40,763 nucleotides of DNA, taken from positions 1 to 40,763 of the forward strand of contig NZ_JAVLBN010000020.1 in NCBI RefSeq assembly GCF_031581065.1, written 5' to 3'. Both the position numbers and the translations under genes were made by a program. Shown here piece after piece: positions 7,806 to 14,797 of the stretch (within the stretch, counting starts at the first letter, position 1; each line of letters starts with the position of its first letter). Below the pieces are notes generated by a model. That model made no database searches. It was not told the origin of the DNA and saw nothing but the letters and a program-made list of their open reading frames with translations. The DNA comes from Salibacter sp031581065 (lineage in GTDB: Bacteria > Bacteroidota > Bacteroidia > Flavobacteriales_G > Salibacteraceae).

Positions 7806-8603
7806 ATGGATTCTGATAAGCAATACAAAAAAAGAGTTGTTGTAAAAGTAGGAACTAACGTAATGGTTAATAAAGATAACCGAATCGTTGGTCCAATCCT
7901 CAAAAGACTGGTTGATCAAATCGCCAGGCTGTACGAGGAAGATGTTATTACTGTCCTCATTTCTTCAGGATCTGTAATTGCAGGTAAAGAAGTTTTAGAC
8001 ACCAATAATATAGAGGATGACACCGTTCGCAGGCAGGTTTATTCTGCAGTTGGTCAACCGCGCATGATGCGCCATTACTACAGCATGTTCCACGACTACG
8101 GAATGCGTTGTGCACAGGTACTGGCAACAAAACGGGATTTTGACCCCGGCAAGCATCGCGAAAATATGATCAACTGTTACGAAGGACTCATGAGCCAGGG
8201 AATAGTTCCAATTGCCAATGAAGATGATGCCGTTTCATTATCCATGTCTATGTTTACTGATAATGACGAATTGGCAAGTCTTGTGGCAGAATTGATCAAT
8301 GCCGATATGCTCATTCTCCTTACCGATACTGATGGCTTGTATGATGGTCACCCTGATCACGATGACTCTTCATTGATCGCTCAGGTTTCAACTGATCAAA
8401 AAGTTGAACAATTCGTACAATCCTCTAATAAAAAAGAAGGTGAAGGCCGAGGAGGTATGGAGTCTAAACTAAATGTAGCCAAGAAAACGGCTGCCAAAGA
8501 CATCACAACATTTATTGCCAATGGTAAAACTCCAGATATCATTATGGATATCGTACACGGCAAAGATGTTGGAACTCGCATCTTTCAGGAAGATGAAGAG
8601 TAA
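7806..8603 (+). CDS. proB: Glutamate 5-kinase
   Basis: ProB phosphorylates glutamate to gamma-glutamyl phosphate, the committed and usually feedback-inhibited step of proline synthesis. The 265-residue protein is an amino-acid kinase domain only: VVVKVGTNVMV, ISSGSVIAGKE, the PIANEDDAVS segment and LTDTDGLYDG, then GRGGMESKLNVAKKTA. It lacks the C-terminal PUA domain of E. coli ProB (367 residues), which is common in this phylum. The ATG at 7806 is preferred over a GTG directly before it. The 67-base gap to proA holds a hairpin made from two inverted copies of the dispersed word. Confidence 0.95.
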   Translation: MDSDKQYKKRVVVKVGTNVMVNKDNRIVGPILKRLVDQIARLYEEDVITVLISSGSVIAGKEVLDTNNIEDDTVRRQVYSAVGQPRMMRHYYSMFHDYGMRCAQVLATKRDFDPGKHRENMINCYEGLMSQGIVPIANEDDAVSLSMSMFTDNDELASLVAELINADMLILLTDTDGLYDGHPDHDDSSLIAQVSTDQKVEQFVQSSNKKEGEGRGGMESKLNVAKKTAAKDITTFIANGKTPDIIMDIVHGKDVGTRIFQEDEE

Positions 8604-8609
8604 TGTGAT

Positions 8610-8636
8610 GGTCAGAACCGAAAATCGGATCTGACC
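8610..8636. repeat. Inverted pair of the dispersed word, forming a hairpin between proB and proA
   Basis: GGTCAGAACCG (8610-8620) faces CGGATCTGACC (8626-8636). They pair as GGTCAGA/TCTGACC plus CCG/CGG with one A-A mismatch, around the loop AAAAT. There is no T-run, so it is a weak terminator at best; it might attenuate or protect the proB-proA transcript. It is the only closely spaced full-length inverted pair of the word in the window. Confidence 0.7.
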
Positions 8637-8670
8637 GAAAAAGATTTTCGAATTAAAATCAATTCAATAC

Positions 8671-9870
8671 ATGAAGCTTTTAAGCGAAGAAAAGAAGAAT
8701 GCAGTACTTCAGTCGATGATGGACTATATGAAAGAGGATAAAGAAGCCATCATTGCAGCTAACAAAAAAGACCTCGATGCATTTGATCGTGATGATCAGG
8801 CACTTTATGACAGGCTTGTTGTTGATTCAGCAAAAGTTGATGACATGATAAGAGCCGTTCGTGAAGTCAAAGAACAAAACGATCCTGTTGGTAAAATCAT
8901 CAGCGATGATACACTCGAGAACGGACTCAAAATCACGAATAAAACGGCTCCTTTCGGAACCATCATGATTATTTACGAGTCTCGACCTGATGTTACAATT
9001 GAGGCTGCTGTTCTCGCGTTTAAAGCAAACAATAAAATTCTACTCAAAGGTGGTAAAGAAGCACACAAGAGTAATGAGGAACTCGTAAAATGCTGGCACA
9101 AGGCATTGAAAGATCATGGTCTTGAAGAAGATTGGATCCAGTACCTCAAAATGGATCGCGCCACAACCCAGGAGTTCTTGCGCAATCCTGATCAACCACT
9201 AGACCTCATTGTACCGCGAGGAGGAGAAAAGTTGATCAACTTTGTCAAAGAGCACGCAAAATGTGCGGTTCTTATCAGCGGCCGCGGAAACAACTTTGCT
9301 TATGTAGCACCTGATGCTGATATGGACAAGGTAATTCCGGTTATCGTCAACGCTAAAACTGATAAAATATCAGGTTGTAATGCGCTTGATAAAATCCTGG
9401 TTGACAAGAATCATCCAGATTTTGAAGGAACACTGAGGAAAATTGAGTCTGAGCTTTCAAATGCAGGTGTTGAAATTGTCGCCAGCAGCAAAGTGATCGA
9501 CAAACTCGATACCAAGAATGAGATCAAAGATGAAAACGTTTGGTATGAAGAATTCCTCGCAATGAAAGCTGCATTTGATTCAGTTGATGGATTAGATGAT
9601 GCAATTGAAACAATCAACCGCTATTCAGGTGGTCACTCGAACATCATTTTAACTGAAAACAACGATGATGCTCTTAAATTTATGGAGCAAATAGATAGTG
9701 CTGCTGTTTACCAAAACGCATCAACACGTTTTACTGATGGTGGTCAAATGGGAGTTGGAGCTGAGTTAGCTATCAGTACTGACAAGCTCCACCACCGTGG
9801 TCCACTTGGACTCAAACAGTTGGTAACGAATAAATACTACGTATTGGGTACTGGACAAATTAGAAAATAA
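8671..9870 (+). CDS. proA: Gamma-glutamyl phosphate reductase (glutamate-5-semialdehyde dehydrogenase)
   Basis: ProA reduces gamma-glutamyl phosphate to glutamate-5-semialdehyde with NADPH; the product cyclises to the substrate of ProC. The 399-residue protein is an aldehyde-dehydrogenase-fold enzyme. Visible signatures are APFGTIMIIYESRPDVTIEAA, the KGGKEAHKSN segment, LIVPRGGEKLINFVKEHAK, and the catalytic cysteine in SGCNALDKILVD (Cys236), followed by NRYSGGHSNIILTEN and the closing FTDGGQMGVGAELAIST. Length is usual (E. coli 417). Last gene of the proline cluster; a MITE-like element starts 26 bases after the stop. Confidence 0.96.
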   Translation: MKLLSEEKKNAVLQSMMDYMKEDKEAIIAANKKDLDAFDRDDQALYDRLVVDSAKVDDMIRAVREVKEQNDPVGKIISDDTLENGLKITNKTAPFGTIMIIYESRPDVTIEAAVLAFKANNKILLKGGKEAHKSNEELVKCWHKALKDHGLEEDWIQYLKMDRATTQEFLRNPDQPLDLIVPRGGEKLINFVKEHAKCAVLISGRGNNFAYVAPDADMDKVIPVIVNAKTDKISGCNALDKILVDKNHPDFEGTLRKIESELSNAGVEIVASSKVIDKLDTKNEIKDENVWYEEFLAMKAAFDSVDGLDDAIETINRYSGGHSNIILTENNDDALKFMEQIDSAAVYQNASTRFTDGGQMGVGAELAISTDKLHHRGPLGLKQLVTNKYYVLGTGQIRK

Positions 9871-9895
9871 TTTGCTGTTAATCAGCTTTAATACA

Positions 9896-10036
9896 GAGGG
9901 TGTATCAAAAGGCGTATTAAAGTTTAAAATTCATTATAGAGTAAAATGTAAATACTCCTAAATCAGATTTTTAAATTTTAATGAATTGCCTTTTAATACC
10001 GAAAAATCTATCATTTTTCGGTATTGATACACCCTC
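9896..10036. repeat. MITE-like element with 12-bp terminal inverted repeats and an internal hairpin
   Basis: GAGGGTGTATCA (9896-9907) and TGATACACCCTC (10025-10036) are exact inverted repeats bounding 141 bp with no gene. Inside, AATACCGAAAAA (9995-10006) and TTTTTCGGTATT (10014-10025) form a 12-bp stem. Sequence just inside the ends is partly complementary too (AAAAGGCGTATTAAAG against CCTTTTAATACC), so most of the element can fold back. The ends resemble those of IS1182-type elements (from memory). No target-site duplication is evident. It may also serve as a transcription end for proA. Confidence 0.6.
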
Positions 10037-10143
10037 TTTTATTTCAACCTCTAAAATGTTAAATCAGAACTAAATTACCTTTAACCTTATTACCTTCTCA
10101 ACCAATTGCGTTTTAAGTACGTAAATACTACAAAATCTGGTTG

Positions 10144-10947
10144 ATGAAAGCTAATAAAATACTCTACCTGCTTTTTGCAACATCGCTGTTTATGCAATCC
10201 TGTGATAAGTTTGAATACAATCATTACCAGGTTGACCTCAGCGATGAATACATGAATATCAACCAACAAAACATCAACCAGCTTCGCAACTCTGGATCTG
10301 ACACAATAAAACTAGCACTCATTGGTGATTCGCAAAGGTTTTATGAAGGTGCATCCAAAGCAGTTGATAGAATTAACCAAATTAGAGATATAGATTTTAT
10401 TATCCACACGGGCGATCTTGTGGATTTTGGAACGCAAAAAGAATACAAACTCATTCACGATGTATTAAAACAACTCAATGCTCCATACATTACGGTAATT
10501 GGAAACCACGATTTAATTGGAAACGGGAGTAAAGTATTTCGCGAAATGTACGGTCCTTACGACTTCACCTTTATGTTTAAAGGGTATAAATTCATCTACC
10601 TCAATACAAACGCAAGGGAATTCAACTTTTCACCAAACGTTCCAGACATTTCCTGGTTAGATAAGCAGTTAGCTGATACCTCATCATACAAGCAAGCTAT
10701 AATCGTCAACCATGTACCTTTCAACAATGATGATTTCAATCCTGCTCTCAGAGATGATTATTACAACACTATAAACAAATACCCCAAAACACTCATCAGC
10801 ATAAACGGACACAATCACAACTACGTCTTCACACCTTCAATGATGGGTAGCGTACCTTTTTTAAATACCTCCAGTCCTAAAAACGGTGAATTCATTATTT
10901 TAAAGATTTGGGAAGATCAATTCACTCACAGATTTGTGAATGAGTAA
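10144..10947 (+). CDS. Calcineurin-like metallophosphoesterase, predicted lipoprotein
   Basis: The protein (267 residues) begins with a lipoprotein signal (ILYLLFATSLFMQSC, Cys20 as the predicted lipidated residue), so it is probably anchored in the outer membrane or facing the periplasm. It shows the metallophosphoesterase motifs in order: LALIGDSQ (the usual GDxH has Gln for His), HTGDLVDFG, VIGNHD, IVNHVPF and INGHNHNY. These bind two metal ions and hydrolyse phosphomono- or diesters; the substrate is unknown. The ATG at 10144 is preferred over a TTG three bases before. The next gene overlaps its end by 8 bases, suggesting coupled translation. Confidence 0.85.
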   Translation: MKANKILYLLFATSLFMQSCDKFEYNHYQVDLSDEYMNINQQNINQLRNSGSDTIKLALIGDSQRFYEGASKAVDRINQIRDIDFIIHTGDLVDFGTQKEYKLIHDVLKQLNAPYITVIGNHDLIGNGSKVFREMYGPYDFTFMFKGYKFIYLNTNAREFNFSPNVPDISWLDKQLADTSSYKQAIIVNHVPFNNDDFNPALRDDYYNTINKYPKTLISINGHNHNYVFTPSMMGSVPFLNTSSPKNGEFIILKIWEDQFTHRFVNE

Positions 10948-11554
10948 AATGAGAAAACAACAATACATACTACTTATTTTACTCTGTTTATCCATAACGG
11001 TCAGAGCACAGGACTCATCCAGCTCACCATTTCTAAAAAAGCTCATTCCAACCGGAGCTCAGGGGCAGTTTGCCGGGAACATTGGAATGATTTCAATTGG
11101 TCCTAACTGGAACCTCTACAAAGAGAAAATACACCTTGAGTACTCATTTGGGGTTGTTCCTGAAAATGAATTCCTCAAACCAATTTACAGCTCAGCCTTA
11201 AAACTTCGTTTTACTCCCTGGAAAATTAACATAGATGACAAAACCCACCTCTATCCTGCTTCACTTGGAATTGCAATGAACTACACATATGGTGAGCGAT
11301 ACAACAAATACAACAACCCCGGTCAATACGAAAGAGGTTATTACTGGTGGACAACAGCCATGCGATTTGGTACATTCTACCAAATAGAAATCAGCAGATC
11401 ATTTGACACCAAATTCTTTAAAGAAGCGGGAGTGTATTTTGAAACCAGCATTTGGGATTTAGATTTATACAACTACTCAGCTAATGAAAACTACATGGAG
11501 CTTTCATACATGGAATTGCTAACGCTGGGTGCAGGATTCAGGATCTACTTTTGA
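10940..11554 (+). CDS. Hypothetical exported protein, probable outer-membrane barrel
   Basis: 204 residues with an N-terminal signal peptide (ILLILLCLSITVRAQ). The rest is rich in Tyr, Trp and alternating hydrophobic residues and ends in LTLGAGFRIYF, with a terminal aromatic residue as in outer-membrane barrels. No named family was recognised. It overlaps the end of the metallophosphoesterase gene by 8 bases, so the two probably act together at the outer membrane. An ATG at 10949 is an alternative start three codons later. The 3' end overlaps the convergent DUF2452 gene by 10 bases. Confidence 0.65.
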   Translation: MSKMRKQQYILLILLCLSITVRAQDSSSSPFLKKLIPTGAQGQFAGNIGMISIGPNWNLYKEKIHLEYSFGVVPENEFLKPIYSSALKLRFTPWKINIDDKTHLYPASLGIAMNYTYGERYNKYNNPGQYERGYYWWTTAMRFGTFYQIEISRSFDTKFFKEAGVYFETSIWDLDLYNYSANENYMELSYMELLTLGAGFRIYF

Positions 11555-12021
11555 TCATCACTGTATTCAATCACCTCCCAGGTGTGATCTGAAAGTAATT
11601 GTACAGAAGCCACAAAGCTCTCAAAAGGTTTTTTCTTCCCCCATTCATTTGGTGCTATCATCGATAACAACATCGACTCATCTTTCTTTTGATAGAGGAA
11701 ATATACTTTACCCGGGACAGGTTCAAAGTTGATATCAGCATCGTAAATCTGTTGGCTAATTTCAACGCGATTTTGTAGCTGTTTTGCCTGTCCGGCAAGC
11801 GTTTCAATTTGCCCTTTTAATTGATCCATTTGACGATTCGTTTGATCAGCCATGCTCGACATCGCCCTGCCCACGATTTTACCCTTATCCTCAGGTCTGA
11901 TCGAAACAGCACCAACATTGCTGGCATAAGGCAACAATCCTGGATTTTCAGCTACTTTATCAGGGTCAATAGGTGTTTTTGATTCCTTTCCCAGATCTTT
12001 ATCGTCTTTCTTCTTTGTCAT
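11545..12021 (-). CDS. DUF2452 domain-containing protein
   Basis: A 158-residue cytoplasmic protein without signal peptide. After a charged Lys/Asp-rich N-terminus, it has PDKVAENPGLLPYASNVGAVSIRPEDKGKI, a helical Gln/Met-rich segment (about residues 55-90) that could form a coiled coil, and a C-terminal part with VPGKVYFLYQK and SMIAPNEWG. This order fits DUF2452 proteins, whose function is unknown. It is transcribed divergently from gpmI. A TAATTTTG matching the -7 box lies at 12058-12065 on the minus strand, but no -33 box was found at the usual distance. Confidence 0.8.
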   Translation of the reverse strand: MTKKKDDKDLGKESKTPIDPDKVAENPGLLPYASNVGAVSIRPEDKGKIVGRAMSSMADQTNRQMDQLKGQIETLAGQAKQLQNRVEISQQIYDADINFEPVPGKVYFLYQKKDESMLLSMIAPNEWGKKKPFESFVASVQLLSDHTWEVIEYSDDQK

Positions 12022-12137
12022 ACACTATGTTAAACGCAAAACAACTAAAAATTCAAACAAAATTACAAAACACTAACATACACACACGAGAATCGTTCAT
12101 TAGTCTATGATAAATCCCACTATTAAAATTCAGGTTA

Positions 12138-12145
12138 TACCTTTG
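12138..12145 (+). promoter_or_regulatory. Likely -7 box of gpmI
   Basis: TACCTTTG matches the TAnnTTTG -7 consensus and ends 15 bases before the gpmI start, so the leader would be only about 10 nt. No clear TTG was found 19 bases upstream, so the promoter may be weak or activator-dependent. The same word precedes uvrA (14768-14775) and trmD (35413-35420). Confidence 0.5.
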
Positions 12146-12160
12146 TAAAAAATAAGCACC

Positions 12161-13684
12161 ATGAACAATCGCGTAGTTCTCATGATCCTTGACGGATGGG
12201 GAATAGCTAATGATAAAAACGTATCGGCAATCGACAAAGCCAATACCCCATTTATCGACTCACTTTATGACAAATACCCACACAACACGCTAGAAACATC
12301 TGGAATGGCCGTAGGTTTGCCTGATGGACAAATGGGAAACTCTGAAGTGGGACACATGAATTTAGGTGCTGGTCGTGTGGTATATCAGGATCTGGTCAAA
12401 ATCAACAAAGCTGTTGATGACGGCTCTATCGGTCAGAACCAGGTTTTGCAAGCCGCATTCCAACACGCTAAAGAAAGCGGTAAAAACCTGCATTTCATCG
12501 GGCTGGTATCAGATGGCGGAGTACACTCTCACATGAACCACCTTGTGGGTTTGACCAAAGAAGCAGCTAAAACCGGACTCGAGAACATTTATATACATGC
12601 CTTTACTGATGGACGCGATTGTGATCCGCACAGTGGAAAAAGTTTTATTGAAAAGCTGGAGAAAGACATCAGTAAAACACCCGCAAAAATCGCTTCAATC
12701 GTTGGCCGCTATTACGCAATGGATCGCGATAAACGCTGGGAGCGAATCAAGCTGGCTTACGATGCAATGGTTCACGGCAAAGGTGCCAAATTTGAAAGTG
12801 CCGTTGAAGGCATCAAAGCGAGTTATGATAATGACGTAACCGATGAGTTTATCAAACCAATTGTGCTGCAAAACGAAGATCACGAGCCTGTGGCAACCAT
12901 CAGCGATGGTGATGTGGTGATCAACTTCAACTTTAGAACCGATCGCGGCCGACAAATTTCAATGGCTCTCACTCAACAGGACTTTCCTGAACAGGAAATG
13001 AAAAAGCTCGACCTCTATTACTGCACGATGACACGCTATGATGATACTTTTAAAAATGTACACGTTATTTTTGAGAAGGATAACCTGAAGAACACAATCG
13101 GAGAGGTAATTGCTAAGGCAGGAAAGAAACAAATAAGAATTGCAGAAACTGAAAAATACCCGCACGTAACATTCTTCTTTTCAGGAGGACGGGAAGAGCC
13201 TTTTGAAAATGAAAAGCGAATTATGGTCAACTCGCCAAAAGTAGCGACATACGACTTACAGCCGGAGATGAGCGCTCCTGAAGTAACCGCTAAAATCACA
13301 GCTGAACTCGAAAATGAATGGCCAGATTTTGTTTGTCTCAACTTTGCCAATCCAGATATGGTTGGGCACACCGGTGTTTTTGAAGCAGCAGTAAAAGCCT
13401 GCGAAACGGTTGACCAATCAGTAAAACAAGTTGTGGAAACCGGTCTCAAGCACGGTTATGAGTTTTTCATCATTGCCGATCACGGAAACAGCGACTGTAT
13501 GATCAATGATGATGGTTCACCAAATACAGCGCATACAACGAATCCGGTACCGTGTATTTTCGTCACAGGATCTGACCAAAAAATTGATCTCAGGCACGGA
13601 AAGTTAGGTGATCTTGCACCAACTATTTTAAAGAGAATGGAAATCGATATTCCTGTTGAAATGACTGGAAATCAACTGATATAA
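12161..13684 (+). CDS. gpmI: 2,3-bisphosphoglycerate-independent phosphoglycerate mutase
   Basis: GpmI interconverts 3- and 2-phosphoglycerate in glycolysis and gluconeogenesis; it needs manganese and works through a phosphoserine. The 507-residue sequence begins VLMILDGWGIA and has the nucleophile Ser61 in MGNSEVGHMN. The phosphotransferase insert carries FTDGRDCDPHSG and GRYYAMDRDKRWER. The metal-binding C-terminal motifs follow: NFANPDMVGHTG and IADHGNSDCM, then AHTTNPVP. Length and domain order are normal. It is a single-gene unit with a bidirectional terminator directly after the stop. Confidence 0.97.
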   Translation: MNNRVVLMILDGWGIANDKNVSAIDKANTPFIDSLYDKYPHNTLETSGMAVGLPDGQMGNSEVGHMNLGAGRVVYQDLVKINKAVDDGSIGQNQVLQAAFQHAKESGKNLHFIGLVSDGGVHSHMNHLVGLTKEAAKTGLENIYIHAFTDGRDCDPHSGKSFIEKLEKDISKTPAKIASIVGRYYAMDRDKRWERIKLAYDAMVHGKGAKFESAVEGIKASYDNDVTDEFIKPIVLQNEDHEPVATISDGDVVINFNFRTDRGRQISMALTQQDFPEQEMKKLDLYYCTMTRYDDTFKNVHVIFEKDNLKNTIGEVIAKAGKKQIRIAETEKYPHVTFFFSGGREEPFENEKRIMVNSPKVATYDLQPEMSAPEVTAKITAELENEWPDFVCLNFANPDMVGHTGVFEAAVKACETVDQSVKQVVETGLKHGYEFFIIADHGNSDCMINDDGSPNTAHTTNPVPCIFVTGSDQKIDLRHGKLGDLAPTILKRMEIDIPVEMTGNQLI

Positions 13685-13685
13685 A

Positions 13686-13711
13686 AAAAGCCCCTGAATT
13701 CGGGGCTTTTT
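13686..13711. terminator. Bidirectional intrinsic terminator between gpmI and the small minus-strand gene
   Basis: AAAAGCCCC (13686-13694), loop TGAATTC, GGGGCTTTT (13702-13710): a 9-bp stem with A-rich and T-rich flanks, so it can end transcription from both sides. It directly follows the gpmI stop and sits just past the stop of the convergent gene at 13716. Confidence 0.85.
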
Positions 13712-13715
13712 CTAT

Positions 13716-13955
13716 CTAATTCATGTTGTAAGCTAAATCACCAACGTGTTTACTTTTTTCAACTTTGAGTGATTTAGAGTAATTCAAAATGTTTTGAACT
13801 GTATTGTTACTCGGTGTGCTCTTATACTGCTCGTAAATTTCATTGTTTACTTCATCGAGTAATTGTTTGTGTTTAGGCTCATCGTGAGCATTTTCAAAGG
13901 GTAACTGTTGCTCCATAGGCACGATATGTTTACTTTTTTTGGGTTCATTTCCCAC
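13716..13955 (-). CDS. Small hypothetical protein downstream of the ECF sigma gene
   Basis: 79 residues from a GTG start, or 66 from the ATG at 13916. It is soluble, charged and probably helical, with no membrane segment, cysteine or recognised motif; SKHIVP near the start and SKHVGD near the end form a weak internal repeat. It lies 56 bases after the sigma-factor stop on the same strand, where an anti-sigma factor is sometimes found, but it has no membrane anchor or zinc motif to support that. The start is uncertain. Confidence 0.6.
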   Translation of the reverse strand: MGNEPKKSKHIVPMEQQLPFENAHDEPKHKQLLDEVNNEIYEQYKSTPSNNTVQNILNYSKSLKVEKSKHVGDLAYNMN

Positions 13956-14011
13956 ATAACGGCACCCGTGTTCAACTTATTGTACGCAATTAAAAAAAAG
14001 CGCATTTACAA

Positions 14012-14599
14012 TCAGTACTTGAGCAAATCTACCCTTCGCTCTTCTATGGTTTTACGCATATTGATAAGCGCATAACGCATACGACCCAGAGCTGTATTGA
14101 TACTCACATCAGTTTCTTCAGCAATTTCTTTGAAACTCATTTGACCGTAATGTCTCATCTTTAAAACCTCTCGTTGTTCTTCAGGTAGTTCTTCAATGAT
14201 TTCCTTGAGATCTCCCGTGATCTGCTCCCAAACGAGCTGATCTTCAGCATTTGGGTCTTCGCGCTTGATCAAATCAAAAATATCAAAATCACCTCCACCG
14301 TCAATCGTTGGGTTACGCTTGAGTGCTCTAAAGTTGTCAATCACAAGATTATGAGAAATACGCATTACCCATGGAAGGAACTTCCCTTCCTCATTGTATT
14401 TACCTCTTTTTAAAGTATTCACAACCTTGATAAATACTTCCTGGAAAATATCATCAGCTAGTTGGCGATCTTTAACCAAAGATACAATGTAAGTAAAAAC
14501 GCGTTCTTTATGTCGGGTGATGAGAATTTCTAAAGCCTCTTCTTTTCCTCGCAAATACTGTTTTACGAGTTCCTTGTCGCTTACATTAGCACAAAGCAT
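14012..14599 (-). CDS. ECF-type RNA polymerase sigma factor
   Basis: The 195-residue protein has the two-domain layout of extracytoplasmic-function sigma factors. Region 2 (about residues 25-95) includes DDIFQEVFIKV and FLPWVMRISHNLVIDNFRA, which bind core polymerase and the -10 element. Region 4 (about 135-190) includes LPEEQREVLKMRHYGQMSFKEIAEETDVSINTALGRMRYA, a helix-turn-helix for the -35 element. This form is widespread in Bacteroidota and often lacks a neighbouring anti-sigma factor, as here. The start is well supported by a Shine-Dalgarno sequence. It is divergent from uvrA. Confidence 0.93.
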   Translation of the reverse strand: MLCANVSDKELVKQYLRGKEEALEILITRHKERVFTYIVSLVKDRQLADDIFQEVFIKVVNTLKRGKYNEEGKFLPWVMRISHNLVIDNFRALKRNPTIDGGGDFDIFDLIKREDPNAEDQLVWEQITGDLKEIIEELPEEQREVLKMRHYGQMSFKEIAEETDVSINTALGRMRYALINMRKTIEERRVDLLKY

Positions 14600-14604
14600 A
14601 ATTA

Positions 14605-14611
14605 CCTCCTC
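14605..14611 (-). promoter_or_regulatory. Canonical Shine-Dalgarno site of the ECF sigma gene
   Basis: On the minus strand, GAGGAGG lies 5 bases before the ATG at 14599. Such sites are rare in this phylum and are absent from most genes in the window, so this one fixes the start and may mark special translational control. Confidence 0.6.
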
Positions 14612-14767
14612 TTTTTCAATTAATCACTTAAATTCTTGAAGAGTAAAAATGCTGCTATAGGCTTTAAATTTTTGTTTGAATTGAACTATTGAGAGTTCGT
14701 TTCTGTTAAATATGGTGCTAAGATGAAAAAAAAATCTTTTCGAAACAAATAAAATCTCTGTTCCCCG

Positions 14768-14775
14768 TACCTTTG
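14768..14775 (+). promoter_or_regulatory. Likely -7 box of uvrA
   Basis: TACCTTTG matches TAnnTTTG and ends 22 bases before the uvrA start, giving a leader of roughly 16 nt. No TTG is present at the ideal upstream distance. No LexA-type operator was recognised. Confidence 0.5.
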
Positions 14776-14797
14776 CAAATTCAAATTTTAGCAAATT

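Noticed and set aside
12597..13449. Several open frames overlapping gpmI on both strands
   Set aside because: They are shadows of the well-supported gpmI frame, with no family resemblance of their own.
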